From positions 1-64,000 of the forward strand of contig URSC01000013.1 of the NCBI GenBank assembly GCA_900550465.1: DNA of 64,000 nucleotides, given 5' to 3'. The stretch is from an uncultured Alistipes sp. Lineage in GTDB: Bacteria; Bacteroidota; Bacteroidia; Bacteroidales; UBA932. A program made the translations under genes and the position numbers. The notes under the pieces are model-generated. The model saw nothing but the letters and a program-made list of their open reading frames with translations, made no database searches and was not told the origin of the DNA. Shown in pieces: positions 8,774 to 17,989 of this stretch. How positions within the stretch are numbered: position 1 is the stretch's first letter; every line of letters starts with the position of its first letter.

Positions 8774-9271
8774 ATGAAAGCTTTTAGACTAATTTCTACC
8801 TTGTTGGTCGCCCTAATGCTGGTGACCGGCTGCGACTTTTTCCGTTCACTGGTAGGCAAGCCCACCTCCAAGGAACTCGAGCAGATGAAGCGCGAGGCAG
8901 TGGAGCAGGCGCGCAAGCAGAGACAGCTGGATTCTATCAACAGGGCCAAGGCGCTTGCACTTGAGCAGGCGAAAGCGGCGGAGGAGAATAAGAACCTGCT
9001 GGACGAGAGTGCCGGAAGGTATCATGTTATCCTCGGCAGTTTTAAGGTAGAGGGCAATGCTGAGAAGATGTACGCTCTTCTGGAGAAGAACGGCTACACT
9101 CCCAGGGTTATCCTCTTCAACAACGGTTTTGAGGTAGTTTCAGTGGCTGCATACAATGACTACAGGGAAGCTCTCAAGGCCATGAACGATGTCATGGAGT
9201 ATGAGTTCTGCCCTGAGGACGTATGGATCTACGACATCCGCCAGAACCTGCATGCCAGGAAATCCAAATAA
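8774..9271 (+). CDS. SPOR-domain lipoprotein
   Basis: A 165-residue lipoprotein with lipobox LVTGC. A charged helical linker (about 40-80, rich in K, E, Q, A) leads to a C-terminal SPOR domain beginning YHVILGSFK and including the NGF/EVVSVAAYNDY region. SPOR domains bind denuded peptidoglycan glycan strands, so a role at the division septum or cell wall is likely. The ATG at 8774 is preferred over an in-frame TTG at 8765. It lies 35 nt upstream of gcvT. Confidence 0.88.
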   Translation: MKAFRLISTLLVALMLVTGCDFFRSLVGKPTSKELEQMKREAVEQARKQRQLDSINRAKALALEQAKAAEENKNLLDESAGRYHVILGSFKVEGNAEKMYALLEKNGYTPRVILFNNGFEVVSVAAYNDYREALKAMNDVMEYEFCPEDVWIYDIRQNLHARKSK

Positions 9272-9306
9272 ACATCAACTCAACCATAACGAACAATAAC
9301 CGCTTT

Positions 9307-10413
9307 ATGAAAACCACAGCTTTTACTCAGAAGCACATCGCTTTGGGTGCCAAGATGGTGCCCTTCGCCGGTTATAACATGCCGGTGGAATATGTAGGTA
9401 TCAACGAGGAGCACAAGACAGTGCGCGAAGGCGTAGGTGTCTTCGATGTTTCTCACATGGGAGAGTTCTGGGTCAAGGGACCCAATGCTCTCGCATTCGT
9501 ACAGTATGTGTCATCCAATGATGCCTCTGTCCTCTATCCCGGCAAGATTCAGTACGACTGCTTCCCCAACGGAAAGGGCGGTATCGTGGATGACTTCCTG
9601 ACATACTGCATCGACGGCCAGACATATCTCCTGGTAGTCAATGCCGCCAATATCGAGAAGGACTGGAATCATCTCTGCGCCATTGCTCCCAAGTTCGGCA
9701 TTACCCCCGGCAAGGAGCTCTACAATGCCTCCGACGAGATCTGCCAGCTGGCAGTCCAGGGCCCCAAGGCAGTGCAGGCCATGCAGAAACTCTGTGACCA
9801 GGATCTGATGAGCATGGAGTACTACACATTCAAGAAAGTGATGCTCGGCGGTGTCAGCGTTATCTTCTCCATCACCGGATATACAGGTGCCGGCGGATGT
9901 GAGATCTACGCAGCCAACGAGGACGCCGACAAGCTCTGGGACGCTGTTTTCGAGGCAGGCGCCGAGTTCGGCATCAAGCCTATCGGACTGGGTGCCCGTG
10001 ACACTCTGAGACTTGAGATGGGCTTCTGCCTCTACGGCAACGATATCGACGACACCACCTCTCCTCTGGAGGCCGGTCTGGGTTGGATTACCAAGTTCAC
10101 CGACACCAAGGGCGACTTCATCGACAGGGACTATCTGCTCCAGCAGAAGGCCGAGGGCCTCAAGCGCAAGCTGGTGGGCTTCGAGCTTATCGACCGCGGT
10201 GTTCCCCGTCACGGCTATGAGATCTGCGACGCTGAGGGCAACGCCATCGGCCACGTGACATCCGGAACCATGTCTCCCTCGCTGAATATCCCCATCGGTA
10301 TGGGTTATGTCAACACACCTTACAACAAGGTGGACACCGAGATATACATCAAGGTCCGCAACAGACTGCTCAAGGCCAAGGTGGTGAAGATTCCTTTCTA
10401 CAAGGCCAAGTAA
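9307..10413 (+). CDS. gcvT: Glycine cleavage system T protein (aminomethyltransferase)
   Basis: A 368-residue aminomethyltransferase. It transfers the methylene group from aminomethyl-lipoyl H protein to tetrahydrofolate and releases ammonia. Family segments seen: VPFAGYNMPVEY near the start, FDVSHMGEF, GYTGAGGCEIY, LGARDTLRLEMG and the C-terminal RGVPRHGYEI and GHVTSGTMSP. Length is typical. The start at 9307 follows an A-rich leader. The other gcv genes are not in the window, so the system is split in this genome. Confidence 0.96.
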   Translation: MKTTAFTQKHIALGAKMVPFAGYNMPVEYVGINEEHKTVREGVGVFDVSHMGEFWVKGPNALAFVQYVSSNDASVLYPGKIQYDCFPNGKGGIVDDFLTYCIDGQTYLLVVNAANIEKDWNHLCAIAPKFGITPGKELYNASDEICQLAVQGPKAVQAMQKLCDQDLMSMEYYTFKKVMLGGVSVIFSITGYTGAGGCEIYAANEDADKLWDAVFEAGAEFGIKPIGLGARDTLRLEMGFCLYGNDIDDTTSPLEAGLGWITKFTDTKGDFIDRDYLLQQKAEGLKRKLVGFELIDRGVPRHGYEICDAEGNAIGHVTSGTMSPSLNIPIGMGYVNTPYNKVDTEIYIKVRNRLLKAKVVKIPFYKAK

Positions 10414-10425
10414 TAAGCGTTTAAA

Positions 10426-11757
10426 GTGAAGCGGGCTGCCTCCGTAATCGCCTTCATGACCGTTGCCGCAGTTGCCTGTGCCCAGTACGGACAGGGTCTG
10501 CCTGAAACGGCTGAGAGGCTGGAAGACCACGTCACATATCTGTCATCCGTCTCATTGGAGGGCCGCATGGCCGGCTCTCCAGGAGAGATGGCTGCGGCTG
10601 AGTACATGTATGACTGTCTCTACGAGGCGGGAGTAACGATGCTCAGCCCAAGGTCAGGACAGGATTTCTCCATAGTCTCGGAGGGTGATACGGTATTTTC
10701 CCGCAATATAGTCGGGATTGTCGAAGGATATGATTCAATACTCAGGAATCAGTATATAGTGATCGGGGCCAATCTCGATCATATCGGCACCAATATCCTG
10801 ACTGTGGACGGCAGACCGGTACGTCAGATATTCCCGGGAGCGAACGACAACGCTTCCGGGATTGCTGCAGTTATAGAAGTGGCCAGGCGTGTGGCCTCTT
10901 CCTCCTTTTTCTTCCGCCGTTCTGTGGTCTTTGTAGGCTTCGGAGCGAAGGAGGAGGGCATGGCGGGGTCATGGTATTTTGCCAACAGGGCTTTCCCGGA
11001 TATTGACAGTGTGTCCATGATGATGGACCTCAGGTCAATAGGCCGTTCCGACCCCGGCAGCCGGTTTACTTACTATACTGGAGTTCCCAATCCCGAAATC
11101 AACAGTCTCGTCTACGGTATTTCTCAGGTAGGAGCGTTCTACGTGCCGTCAGCGGGAGAAGGGGTGATGCCGGCAGGTGACTATCTGCCGTTCTACGAGA
11201 AGAATATACCGGTAATGCTGTTGACTGCAGGTCCGGACAGGAACAACAGGACTGTCCGGGATACGGCTCCGCAGCTGGATTATGAGATGATGGACTATAT
11301 CTGCGATTTTGTTTATCATTTTATCCGTGAGGCGGCAAATCTGGAAGAGATGGTCAGCAGGCCGCTGGCAGTTGAAGAGGGAAGCGGTGCCCGGACTGGT
11401 GTGGAAGGCAATGACGGAGAAAGGGTCTATTCGCCCTATGAGGTGGATACCCCTCCGCAGTTTTTCAAGGGGGATGCGGGGACATTCCTCAATGAGTGGG
11501 TATATACGTACCTGCGTTATCCTGAGATTCCTTTGAATCAGGGTATATCAGGAACAGTGACGGTAGAGTTCGTGGTGGAGAAGGACGGCAGCGTGACTAA
11601 TGTAAGGGCTGTCCGTGGCAATGATCAGTATCTGGAGGATGAGGCTGTCCGGGTGATATCGGCCTCTCCCAAATGGAAACCCGGAGTGCTGGGAGGAGAG
11701 AAGGTAAGAGTAAAGTACTCTGTACCGGTAGAGTTCAGATTAAGGCAGAAAAAATAA
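10426..11757 (+). CDS. M28-like protein lacking zinc histidines, with TonB C-terminal domain
   Basis: A 443-residue exported protein starting at a GTG codon with signal peptide ending near ACAQ. Residues about 25-320 follow the M28 aminopeptidase fold (GANDNASG at 138-145, AKEEG at 174-178, MMDLRSIGR near 199-207). Residues about 360-443 form a TonB C-terminal domain, with ISGTVTVEFVVEKDGSV and SPKWKPG. By motif alignment both zinc-binding histidines are replaced: the AHxD position reads NLD (Asn116) and the YHT position reads NRT (Arg275), although the acidic ligands remain (Asp141, Glu177, Asp201). It may therefore be a non-catalytic binding or scaffold protein. It is 12 nt upstream of leuS. 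Confidence 0.8.
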   Translation: MKRAASVIAFMTVAAVACAQYGQGLPETAERLEDHVTYLSSVSLEGRMAGSPGEMAAAEYMYDCLYEAGVTMLSPRSGQDFSIVSEGDTVFSRNIVGIVEGYDSILRNQYIVIGANLDHIGTNILTVDGRPVRQIFPGANDNASGIAAVIEVARRVASSSFFFRRSVVFVGFGAKEEGMAGSWYFANRAFPDIDSVSMMMDLRSIGRSDPGSRFTYYTGVPNPEINSLVYGISQVGAFYVPSAGEGVMPAGDYLPFYEKNIPVMLLTAGPDRNNRTVRDTAPQLDYEMMDYICDFVYHFIREAANLEEMVSRPLAVEEGSGARTGVEGNDGERVYSPYEVDTPPQFFKGDAGTFLNEWVYTYLRYPEIPLNQGISGTVTVEFVVEKDGSVTNVRAVRGNDQYLEDEAVRVISASPKWKPGVLGGEKVRVKYSVPVEFRLRQKK

Positions 11758-11768
11758 GATTGCAATAT

Positions 11769-14537
11769 ATGTCGACAGATTACAATTTTTCGGAAATAGA
11801 GAAAAAGTGGCAGGAGTTCTGGGCTCAGCACAGAACATTCCAGGTCACTGAGGATGAGAGCAGGCCCAAGTTCTACGTGCTGGACATGTTTCCCTATCCG
11901 TCCGGAGCGGGGCTGCATGTAGGGCATCCACTGGGTTATATAGCAAGTGACATCTACAGCCGCTACAAGCGTCTCTGCGGGTACAATGTCCTGCATCCCA
12001 TGGGATTCGACGCCTTCGGCCTGCCGGCGGAGCAGTATGCCATACAGACCGGCCGCCATCCGGCCAGGACCACCGAGGAAAACATCGCCCGGTACAAGCA
12101 GCAGCTGAACCGTATCGGTTTCTCCTTCGACTGGTCGAGGGAGGTGCGCACCTGCGATCCGGCCTATTACAAATGGACTCAGTGGGCCTTCCTCAAGATG
12201 TTCGGCAGCTGGTATGACAATACTGCGCAGAAGGCCCGTCCGATAGAGGAACTGGAAGCTCATTTTGCGGTCAGCGGCTCAGAGGGCGTAGACGCCGCAT
12301 GTTCCAGGGAACTGCATTTCTCCGCAGCCGAATGGAACTCCATGGATGAGAGGCGCCGCGCGGAGGTCCTGATGAATTACCGCATAGCCTACCTGGGCGA
12401 GACATCGGTCAACTGGTGTCCTCAGCTCGGTACCGTCCTGGCCAACGACGAGGTCAAGGAGGGCCTTTCCGTCCGCGGAGGATATCCCGTGATACAGAAG
12501 AAGATGCAGCAGTGGCAACTGCGTGTGTCCGCATACGCCCCCAGGCTCCTGGAGGACCTGGACGGACTGGAGTGGAGCGACTCCCTGAAGGAGATGCAGC
12601 GCAACTGGATAGGCCGCTCGGAGGGTGCCGAGATGATATTCAAGGTCTCCAACGGAGAGCAGACCTACGACATGACCATTTTCACTACCCGTGCCGACAC
12701 TGTCTTCGGAGTCACCTTCATGGTGCTGGCTCCCGAGAGCGAGTGGGTGGCCCGCCTGACCACCCCTGAGCAGAAGGCGCAGGTGGATGAGTACCTGGCC
12801 GCCGCCGCCAGGAAGACCGAGCGCGAGAGGATAGCCGAGACCCGCCAGGTTACCGGTGTGTTCAGCGGCTCGTATGCCGAGAACCCTCTGACCGGGGAGA
12901 AGGTTCCTGTCTGGATTTCAGAGTACGTCCTGGCCGGTTACGGTACAGGCGCCATCATGGCGGTACCTGCCCATGACAGCAGGGACTACGCATTTGCCCG
13001 TCATTTCAATCTGCCCATACGTCCCCTTATCGAAGGCTGCGATGTCTCTCAGGAGAGCTTTGACGCCAAGGACGGCGTGATGTGCAACTCCGGCTTCCTC
13101 AACGGGATGACGGTCAAGGAGGCCATTCCCGCCGCTATCCGCAAGGTGGAGGAGATGGGTATCGGCCACAGGAAGGTCAACTACAGGCTCCGCGATGCCA
13201 TATTCTCCCGTCAGAGATACTGGGGGGAGCCTTTCCCTATATATTATAAGGACGGAACGGCTACACCCATGGATTTTTCCGAACTTCCGCTGACCCTGCC
13301 CGAGGTGGACAAGTACCTGCCGACCGAGAGCGGAGAGCCGCCCCTCGCGCGTGCCGCCGGATGGGAGTATCAGGGCTGGCCTATAGAGAAGAGCACGATG
13401 CCCGGATTTGCCGGCAGCAGCGCCTACTACCTGCGCTATATGGACCCTCACAATGACTCGGCCCTCGTGGACCGCGCCAAGGACGAATACTGGAGGAACG
13501 TGGACCTCTATGTCGGAGGTACCGAGCATGCCACCGGCCATCTGATCTATTCCAGGTTCTGGAACAAGTTCCTCTATGACCTGGGATATGTGTGCGAGAA
13601 GGAGCCTTTCCGCAAGCTGGTCAATCAGGGCATGATCCAGGGCCGCTCCAACTTCGTTTACCGTATCAAGGGTACGAACACCTTCGTGTCCTGCGGTCTG
13701 AAGGACCAGTACGACACGACCGAGATACACGTGGATGTAAACATCGTGCACAATGACCGGCTGGATACGGAGGCCTTCCGGAAATGGATGCCCGACTACG
13801 CGACTGCCGAATTCATCCTCGAGGACGGGGAGTATATCTGCGGCTGGGCCATAGAGAAGATGAGCAAGTCGATGTTCAATGTGGTCAATCCCGACAACGT
13901 CTGCGACACTTACGGTGCCGACACTCTCAGGCTGTACGAGATGTTCCTCGGTCCCGTGGAGCAGTCCAAGCCCTGGGATACCAAGGGCATCGACGGTGTC
14001 CACCGCTTCCTCAGGAAGTTCTGGCGCCTGTACTACGGCAAGGACGGGGCCCTGTTTACGGACACCAAGGCGTCAGCCGCCGGGCTCAAGGTGCTGCACA
14101 AGCTGATACACAAGGTCTCCACCGATATAGAGAACTTCTCGATGAACACCTCAGTGAGCGCCTTCATGATCGCAGTCAATGAACTGACGGAACTGGGCTG
14201 TACCAGCCGGGAGATTCTGGAACCCATGGTGATACTGCTCTCTCCTTTCGCGCCCCATATCTGCGAGGAACTCTGGAACAGGCTCGGACACGATACCTCG
14301 GTGTCATGTGCGGCGTTCCCCGAGTACGTGGAGAGCTATACCGTGGAGAACACCTTCGAGTATCCTGTCTCGTTCAACGGCAAGATGCGTTTCAAACTCG
14401 AGCTGCCCAAGTCCGTGGATCCCAAGGACGCCGAGGCGGCCGTACTCGCCTCTCCCAATACGGAGAAGTATCTCGGCGGAAAGCCGGTCAAGAAAATCAT
14501 AGTAGTACCGTCAAAGATTATCAATGTAGTATTCTGA
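11769..14537 (+). CDS. leuS: Leucyl-tRNA synthetase
   Basis: A 922-residue class I synthetase that charges tRNA-Leu. The HIGH motif is HVGH at 50-53 and KMSKS is at 697-701. The CP1 editing domain lies between, with TIFTTRADTVFG and GTGAIMAVPAHDSRD. The start MSTDYNFSEIE is chosen because it begins with the conserved N-terminal helix; the open frame extends 96 nt further upstream inside the previous gene. The stop is 1 nt before the first yitT paralog. Confidence 0.97.
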   Translation: MSTDYNFSEIEKKWQEFWAQHRTFQVTEDESRPKFYVLDMFPYPSGAGLHVGHPLGYIASDIYSRYKRLCGYNVLHPMGFDAFGLPAEQYAIQTGRHPARTTEENIARYKQQLNRIGFSFDWSREVRTCDPAYYKWTQWAFLKMFGSWYDNTAQKARPIEELEAHFAVSGSEGVDAACSRELHFSAAEWNSMDERRRAEVLMNYRIAYLGETSVNWCPQLGTVLANDEVKEGLSVRGGYPVIQKKMQQWQLRVSAYAPRLLEDLDGLEWSDSLKEMQRNWIGRSEGAEMIFKVSNGEQTYDMTIFTTRADTVFGVTFMVLAPESEWVARLTTPEQKAQVDEYLAAAARKTERERIAETRQVTGVFSGSYAENPLTGEKVPVWISEYVLAGYGTGAIMAVPAHDSRDYAFARHFNLPIRPLIEGCDVSQESFDAKDGVMCNSGFLNGMTVKEAIPAAIRKVEEMGIGHRKVNYRLRDAIFSRQRYWGEPFPIYYKDGTATPMDFSELPLTLPEVDKYLPTESGEPPLARAAGWEYQGWPIEKSTMPGFAGSSAYYLRYMDPHNDSALVDRAKDEYWRNVDLYVGGTEHATGHLIYSRFWNKFLYDLGYVCEKEPFRKLVNQGMIQGRSNFVYRIKGTNTFVSCGLKDQYDTTEIHVDVNIVHNDRLDTEAFRKWMPDYATAEFILEDGEYICGWAIEKMSKSMFNVVNPDNVCDTYGADTLRLYEMFLGPVEQSKPWDTKGIDGVHRFLRKFWRLYYGKDGALFTDTKASAAGLKVLHKLIHKVSTDIENFSMNTSVSAFMIAVNELTELGCTSREILEPMVILLSPFAPHICEELWNRLGHDTSVSCAAFPEYVESYTVENTFEYPVSFNGKMRFKLELPKSVDPKDAEAAVLASPNTEKYLGGKPVKKIIVVPSKIINVVF

Positions 14538-14538
14538 C

Positions 14539-15483
14539 ATGAATCAGACGACAAGAAAGATTCTGATCACTTTCAAGGAATATGTGATCATAACGCTGGG
14601 ACTGGCAATGTACTGTTTCAGCTGGACATCGTTCCTGATTCCCAAGGGAATAGTGGGCGGTGCGATTCCGGGTCTGGCTACATTCGTCAACTATGCGACG
14701 GGCGGTCTGATACCGGTGTCTGTCACTTATCTGTCGGTCAACGTAATCCTGATAGTCCTGGGCTTCCTCATCCTGGGCCGCGGATTCGGATTCAAGACGA
14801 TATACTGTATCCTTCTGAACTCGGTCCTCCTGCAGGTGCTGCCGGACCTGATTCCGTGGGTGTCAACCATTGAGGAACCTTTCCTGAACGGTCTCCTTGG
14901 AGGCTTCATAGGTGCGATAGGTATTGTCATGATATTCAATCAGGGCGGAAGTACCGGCGGTACCGACATCATCGCCCTCATCCTGTCCAAATACCGGGAG
15001 ATATCTCCGGGCAGGGTTTACCTTTTCTGCGATCTGGTTATCGTAGGCTCCGTGCTCCTGCTTCCGGGAAAGACGCTGTCGGACGTGGTGTACGGCTATA
15101 TGCAGGTAATCGCCTTCTCGCAGGGAGTGGATCTGCTGCTGACCGGCAGCAAGCAGTCAGTGCAGGTCATGATATTCTCGCAGAAGTACAATGAGATAGC
15201 GGATGCGCTGATCAACCAGTTGAAGAGGGGCGTCACGGCCTTCGAGGGCATCGGCTGGTATACCAAGGAGGCGCATCAGGTGCTGGTGGTCATCGCCCGC
15301 AAGCATCAGCTGAACGAGATCAACAAGATCGTCAAGAACCATGACCGTTCAGCATTTATGTCAGTTACCTCGACCATGAGCGTATATGGAAGGGGATTCG
15401 ATGAATTAAAAGGACCAGAGAAAATAGAATGGAAACGCAAACAAAAACAACTACAAGGACAAGAAAAGTCCTCTCAGTCGTAA
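14539..15483 (+). CDS. YitT family membrane protein, copy 1
   Basis: A 314-residue protein with five or six membrane segments in the first 215 residues (YitT/DUF161 region, with SFLIPKGIVGGAIPG and NQGGSTGGTDIIA) and a soluble C-terminal DUF2179 domain of about 75 residues (GIGWYTKEAHQVL, FMSVTSTMSVYG). Function is unknown for the family. It begins 1 nt after leuS and its last 55 nt overlap the next paralog in a different frame. Confidence 0.9.
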   Translation: MNQTTRKILITFKEYVIITLGLAMYCFSWTSFLIPKGIVGGAIPGLATFVNYATGGLIPVSVTYLSVNVILIVLGFLILGRGFGFKTIYCILLNSVLLQVLPDLIPWVSTIEEPFLNGLLGGFIGAIGIVMIFNQGGSTGGTDIIALILSKYREISPGRVYLFCDLVIVGSVLLLPGKTLSDVVYGYMQVIAFSQGVDLLLTGSKQSVQVMIFSQKYNEIADALINQLKRGVTAFEGIGWYTKEAHQVLVVIARKHQLNEINKIVKNHDRSAFMSVTSTMSVYGRGFDELKGPEKIEWKRKQKQLQGQEKSSQS

Positions 15484-16376
15484 ATGACTACCTGATCATT
15501 ACCCTGGGTCTTCTCTGCTATACCGCAGGATGGAGTATCTTTATCATCCCCAACGGTATCGTCGGTGGAGGAGTATCCGGTATCGGTGCCATCGTCCAGT
15601 ATGCCACCAACGGTGCTATACCTGTCAGCTACACCTTCTTCGCCGTCAACCTGGTGCTGCTGATCATAGGTATCAAGACCCTCGGAAAGGCTTTCGGAGC
15701 CAAGACAGTGTATGCTGTGTTCATGGCGTCCCTGCTCTTCCGCATTCTGCCGGAGGTGATACCGCAGGACTTCATTGACGAGTTGGCAGTGGCCAACGGC
15801 AAGCTGCTGTGCTCCCTTATCGGAGGTGCGATGTCCGGTCTGGGTATCGGCATGGCTTTCAGTCGCGGCGGCAGTACAGCCGGAACAGACGTGATAGCTC
15901 TTATCATCAGCAAGTACAGGAATATCCCTCCCGGACGCATCATTCTGCTGTGCGATATCTTCATCGTCGGCTCGTCCATCTTCCTGCCCTCCGACCTCAA
16001 CTTCGGAGAGAGGCTCGCCGGAATCATGTACGGATATCTGCTGGTGGCATCCTGCAGTTTCGTAGTGGACCTTTCGGTAGCCGGCAACAAGCAGTCTGTC
16101 CAGCTGTTCATCTTCTCCAAACAGTATCAGGAGATCGCGGATATGATATCCGGCTCCATGCACCGCGGAGTTACTGTCCTGGATGCCCAGGGCTGGTACA
16201 CCAAGAACAGTGAGAAGGTGCTTCTGGTGATGGTCCGCAAGGTCGAGGCCAACTACCTGCTCTCCATGATCAAGCAGATAGACCGTCAGGCGTTTATATC
16301 CATGGGCAACGTCATGGGCGTGTACGGCCAGGGTTTTGACGTGATTAAAGAAAAAAAGAAAGTTAAGAAATTATAA
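15429..16376 (+). CDS. YitT family membrane protein, copy 2
   Basis: A 315-residue paralog of the preceding gene with the same order: membrane YitT domain (IFIIPNGIVGGGVSG, FSRGGSTAGTDVIA) and C-terminal DUF2179 domain (AQGWYTKNSEKVL). The ATG at 15429 starts inside the last 55 nt of copy 1, so translation of the two is probably coupled. The N-terminal residues before VNDYLIITLG are encoded by the overlap. The pair looks like an old tandem duplication that has diverged. Confidence 0.9.
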   Translation: METQTKTTTRTRKVLSVVNDYLIITLGLLCYTAGWSIFIIPNGIVGGGVSGIGAIVQYATNGAIPVSYTFFAVNLVLLIIGIKTLGKAFGAKTVYAVFMASLLFRILPEVIPQDFIDELAVANGKLLCSLIGGAMSGLGIGMAFSRGGSTAGTDVIALIISKYRNIPPGRIILLCDIFIVGSSIFLPSDLNFGERLAGIMYGYLLVASCSFVVDLSVAGNKQSVQLFIFSKQYQEIADMISGSMHRGVTVLDAQGWYTKNSEKVLLVMVRKVEANYLLSMIKQIDRQAFISMGNVMGVYGQGFDVIKEKKKVKKL

Positions 16377-16394
16377 AAACAGGTATTTCTGTTT
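16377..16394 (+). terminator. Weak hairpin after the yitT pair
   Basis: AAACAG, loop GTATTT, CTGTTT form a 6-bp stem directly after the stop codon of the second yitT; a T-rich stretch ATGCTTTTTT follows. It is AT-rich and could only be a weak terminator. Confidence 0.35.
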
Positions 16395-16422
16395 ATGCTT
16401 TTTTAAGTTTTAAATTTCGAGG

Positions 16423-16473
16423 AGTCTCCATCGTAATTTTGAGGCAACTAACCTCAATGAAAAGATGGAGACT
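16423..16473 (+). promoter_or_regulatory. Two-tier hairpin holding the AraC-type gene start codon
   Basis: AGTCTCCATC at 16423-16432 pairs perfectly with GATGGAGACT at 16464-16473. Inside, TTGAGG pairs with CCTCAA around a 7-nt loop CAACTAA, separated from the outer stem by a symmetric 6-by-6 internal loop. The outer 3' arm contains the start codon ATG 16465. This suggests control of translation initiation, or alternatively a DNA operator. Confidence 0.6.
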
Positions 16474-17616
16474 TTTTTTATTCCTACTATCTGCCTGGTA
16501 CCGTCACTGGTCTACCTGTCGCTTGCAGTATATCTGGCTTCAGGTTTCAGACGGGAGTCCGGGCATGCCGACAGAGCCGTGCTTCTTATAAGAAGGGACT
16601 ACACGGTGTTATTATTTCTTATTGCCCTGTGCTTTATTTCAGGTATTCCCGTATACATACTGGATGCAGGGGATGACGGATACGACGCGCTGGACCAGAC
16701 GATTCTCAAACTGTACCTCATGTCGTCAGCGGTGCCCTGCATGCTTATGCGGCGTACTCTGTTCAACGGGAGGACTTGGATGCAGTTCTATGTGTGCGCT
16801 GCATTCTCGGTGTCCGTTCTTCTGGTTTCCGATGCGCTTACGTATGCCGGGTATAATGCGGCTTCCCGCAGTGTGCTGTGCCGCGGGGCGATATTCGTTA
16901 ATATCCTCGCTTTCCTGCTCTGTGCCCGTTACGGGATAATGTATGCGTTCAGTTCAGAAGAGGAGAACAGACAGGCTCTTGGCCGTGAACTGGTCGCTCA
17001 CGGAATGGCTTTCGTCGTGTACAACATCCTGTTCCTCATGTATTCATTCCATCTTCATCCCGTGCTGGACTACTTTATTGCCACGGTAGGATTCGCGATA
17101 GTGCACTCGACCATAGCAGTAGCCGTGCACCGGCATATCAGTCTGGTGGCATATGTCTTCTGTGGAACGGAGAACCGGCAGCATGAAGTTCCTGTCATGG
17201 TGACTGATGCAGGTAAGGAAGAAGATACAGGAGGACAGCCCGGAACTGTCCAGGTGTCTCTTAAAGAACGGCTGCTGGGATATTTCGAAAGCGAGAAGCC
17301 GTACCTGTCCAAGAACCTTTCGATGGAGGAGGTGGCTATGAGGCTGTATACCAATAAGACCTATCTCTCCAAGACCATCAATGTGGAGATGAACAAGAAT
17401 TTCCGTGAACTGGTCAATTATTTCAGGGTCAAGGAGGCCATAAGGATATTTCATGAGAACAACGATATATCCATGAGTGAGCTGAGGGAGAAATGCGGAT
17501 TCAACAACAACGCCTCGTTCACCAGTGCCTTCAAACTCAATACAGGATATACTCCCGGAGAGTGGTGCCGGGATATGAAGAACCGTAAAGACAAGGCAGG
17601 GCATGAGAATGAGTGA
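16465..17616 (+). CDS. Membrane-anchored AraC-type transcription regulator
   Basis: A 383-residue protein. The first 230 residues contain about seven hydrophobic segments (for example near 7-27, 50-70, 105-128, 145-165, 180-202, 205-230). A linker leads to a C-terminal AraC-type double HTH domain (about 270-375): LSMEEVAMRLYTNKTYLSKT is the first helix-turn-helix and SELREKCGFNNNASFTSAFK the second, ending YTPGEW. A DNA-binding domain on a membrane sensor suggests direct signal-to-DNA transduction, but the signal is unknown. The start codon lies inside a strong hairpin. It overlaps the next gene by 14 nt. Confidence 0.85.
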   Translation: METFFIPTICLVPSLVYLSLAVYLASGFRRESGHADRAVLLIRRDYTVLLFLIALCFISGIPVYILDAGDDGYDALDQTILKLYLMSSAVPCMLMRRTLFNGRTWMQFYVCAAFSVSVLLVSDALTYAGYNAASRSVLCRGAIFVNILAFLLCARYGIMYAFSSEEENRQALGRELVAHGMAFVVYNILFLMYSFHLHPVLDYFIATVGFAIVHSTIAVAVHRHISLVAYVFCGTENRQHEVPVMVTDAGKEEDTGGQPGTVQVSLKERLLGYFESEKPYLSKNLSMEEVAMRLYTNKTYLSKTINVEMNKNFRELVNYFRVKEAIRIFHENNDISMSELREKCGFNNNASFTSAFKLNTGYTPGEWCRDMKNRKDKAGHENE

Positions 17617-17989
17617 CATGGAGGCAATATTCGTGCGCGTGGACGGCAGGATGAAAAGGGACAGGCTGTACCTGGATCCCTGGGTGACCCTCAGTTCTGT
17701 GGCCAGGTATTCCGGGACCAACAGAGTCTATGTCTGCCGTGCGGTCAAAACCCGTTTTCCCGGATTCAGGGATTATGTCAACGGGATGCGGCTTGAACAC
17801 CTGCTGAAGGATATCAGAAGCGGCAGATGCGGGTCATTGAAGGGACTTGATGCGGATGACTTTGCCCGCAGCTACGGTTTCAAGTCGAAGAAGGGCATGG
17901 ACAGGCAGTTAGTCAGGGTTACCGGCAGTGATTACCGTCATCTTACCTGCAGACATTCCGTAAAGCCGAAGAGGACTGCTTCAGGCTGA
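17603..17989 (+). CDS. Small AraC-like helix-turn-helix protein
   Basis: A 128-residue protein that looks like little more than an AraC-type DNA-binding domain: VTLSSVARYSGTNRVYVCRA resembles HTH1, FRDYVNGMRLEHLLKDI the linking helix, and DFARSYGFKSKKGMDRQL an HTH2, ending with DYRHL in place of the usual P-x-x-YR. It overlaps the membrane regulator by 14 nt, so the two probably act together. Start could be ATG 17603 or the in-frame ATG 17609. Its end overlaps the convergent holA gene by 9 nt. Confidence 0.7.
   Translation: MRMSDMEAIFVRVDGRMKRDRLYLDPWVTLSSVARYSGTNRVYVCRAVKTRFPGFRDYVNGMRLEHLLKDIRSGRCGSLKGLDADDFARSYGFKSKKGMDRQLVRVTGSDYRHLTCRHSVKPKRTASG

Noticed and set aside
9511..10530. 339-codon minus-strand frame opposite gcvT
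   Set aside because: Antisense shadow of the strongly biased gcvT codons; no recognisable domain.
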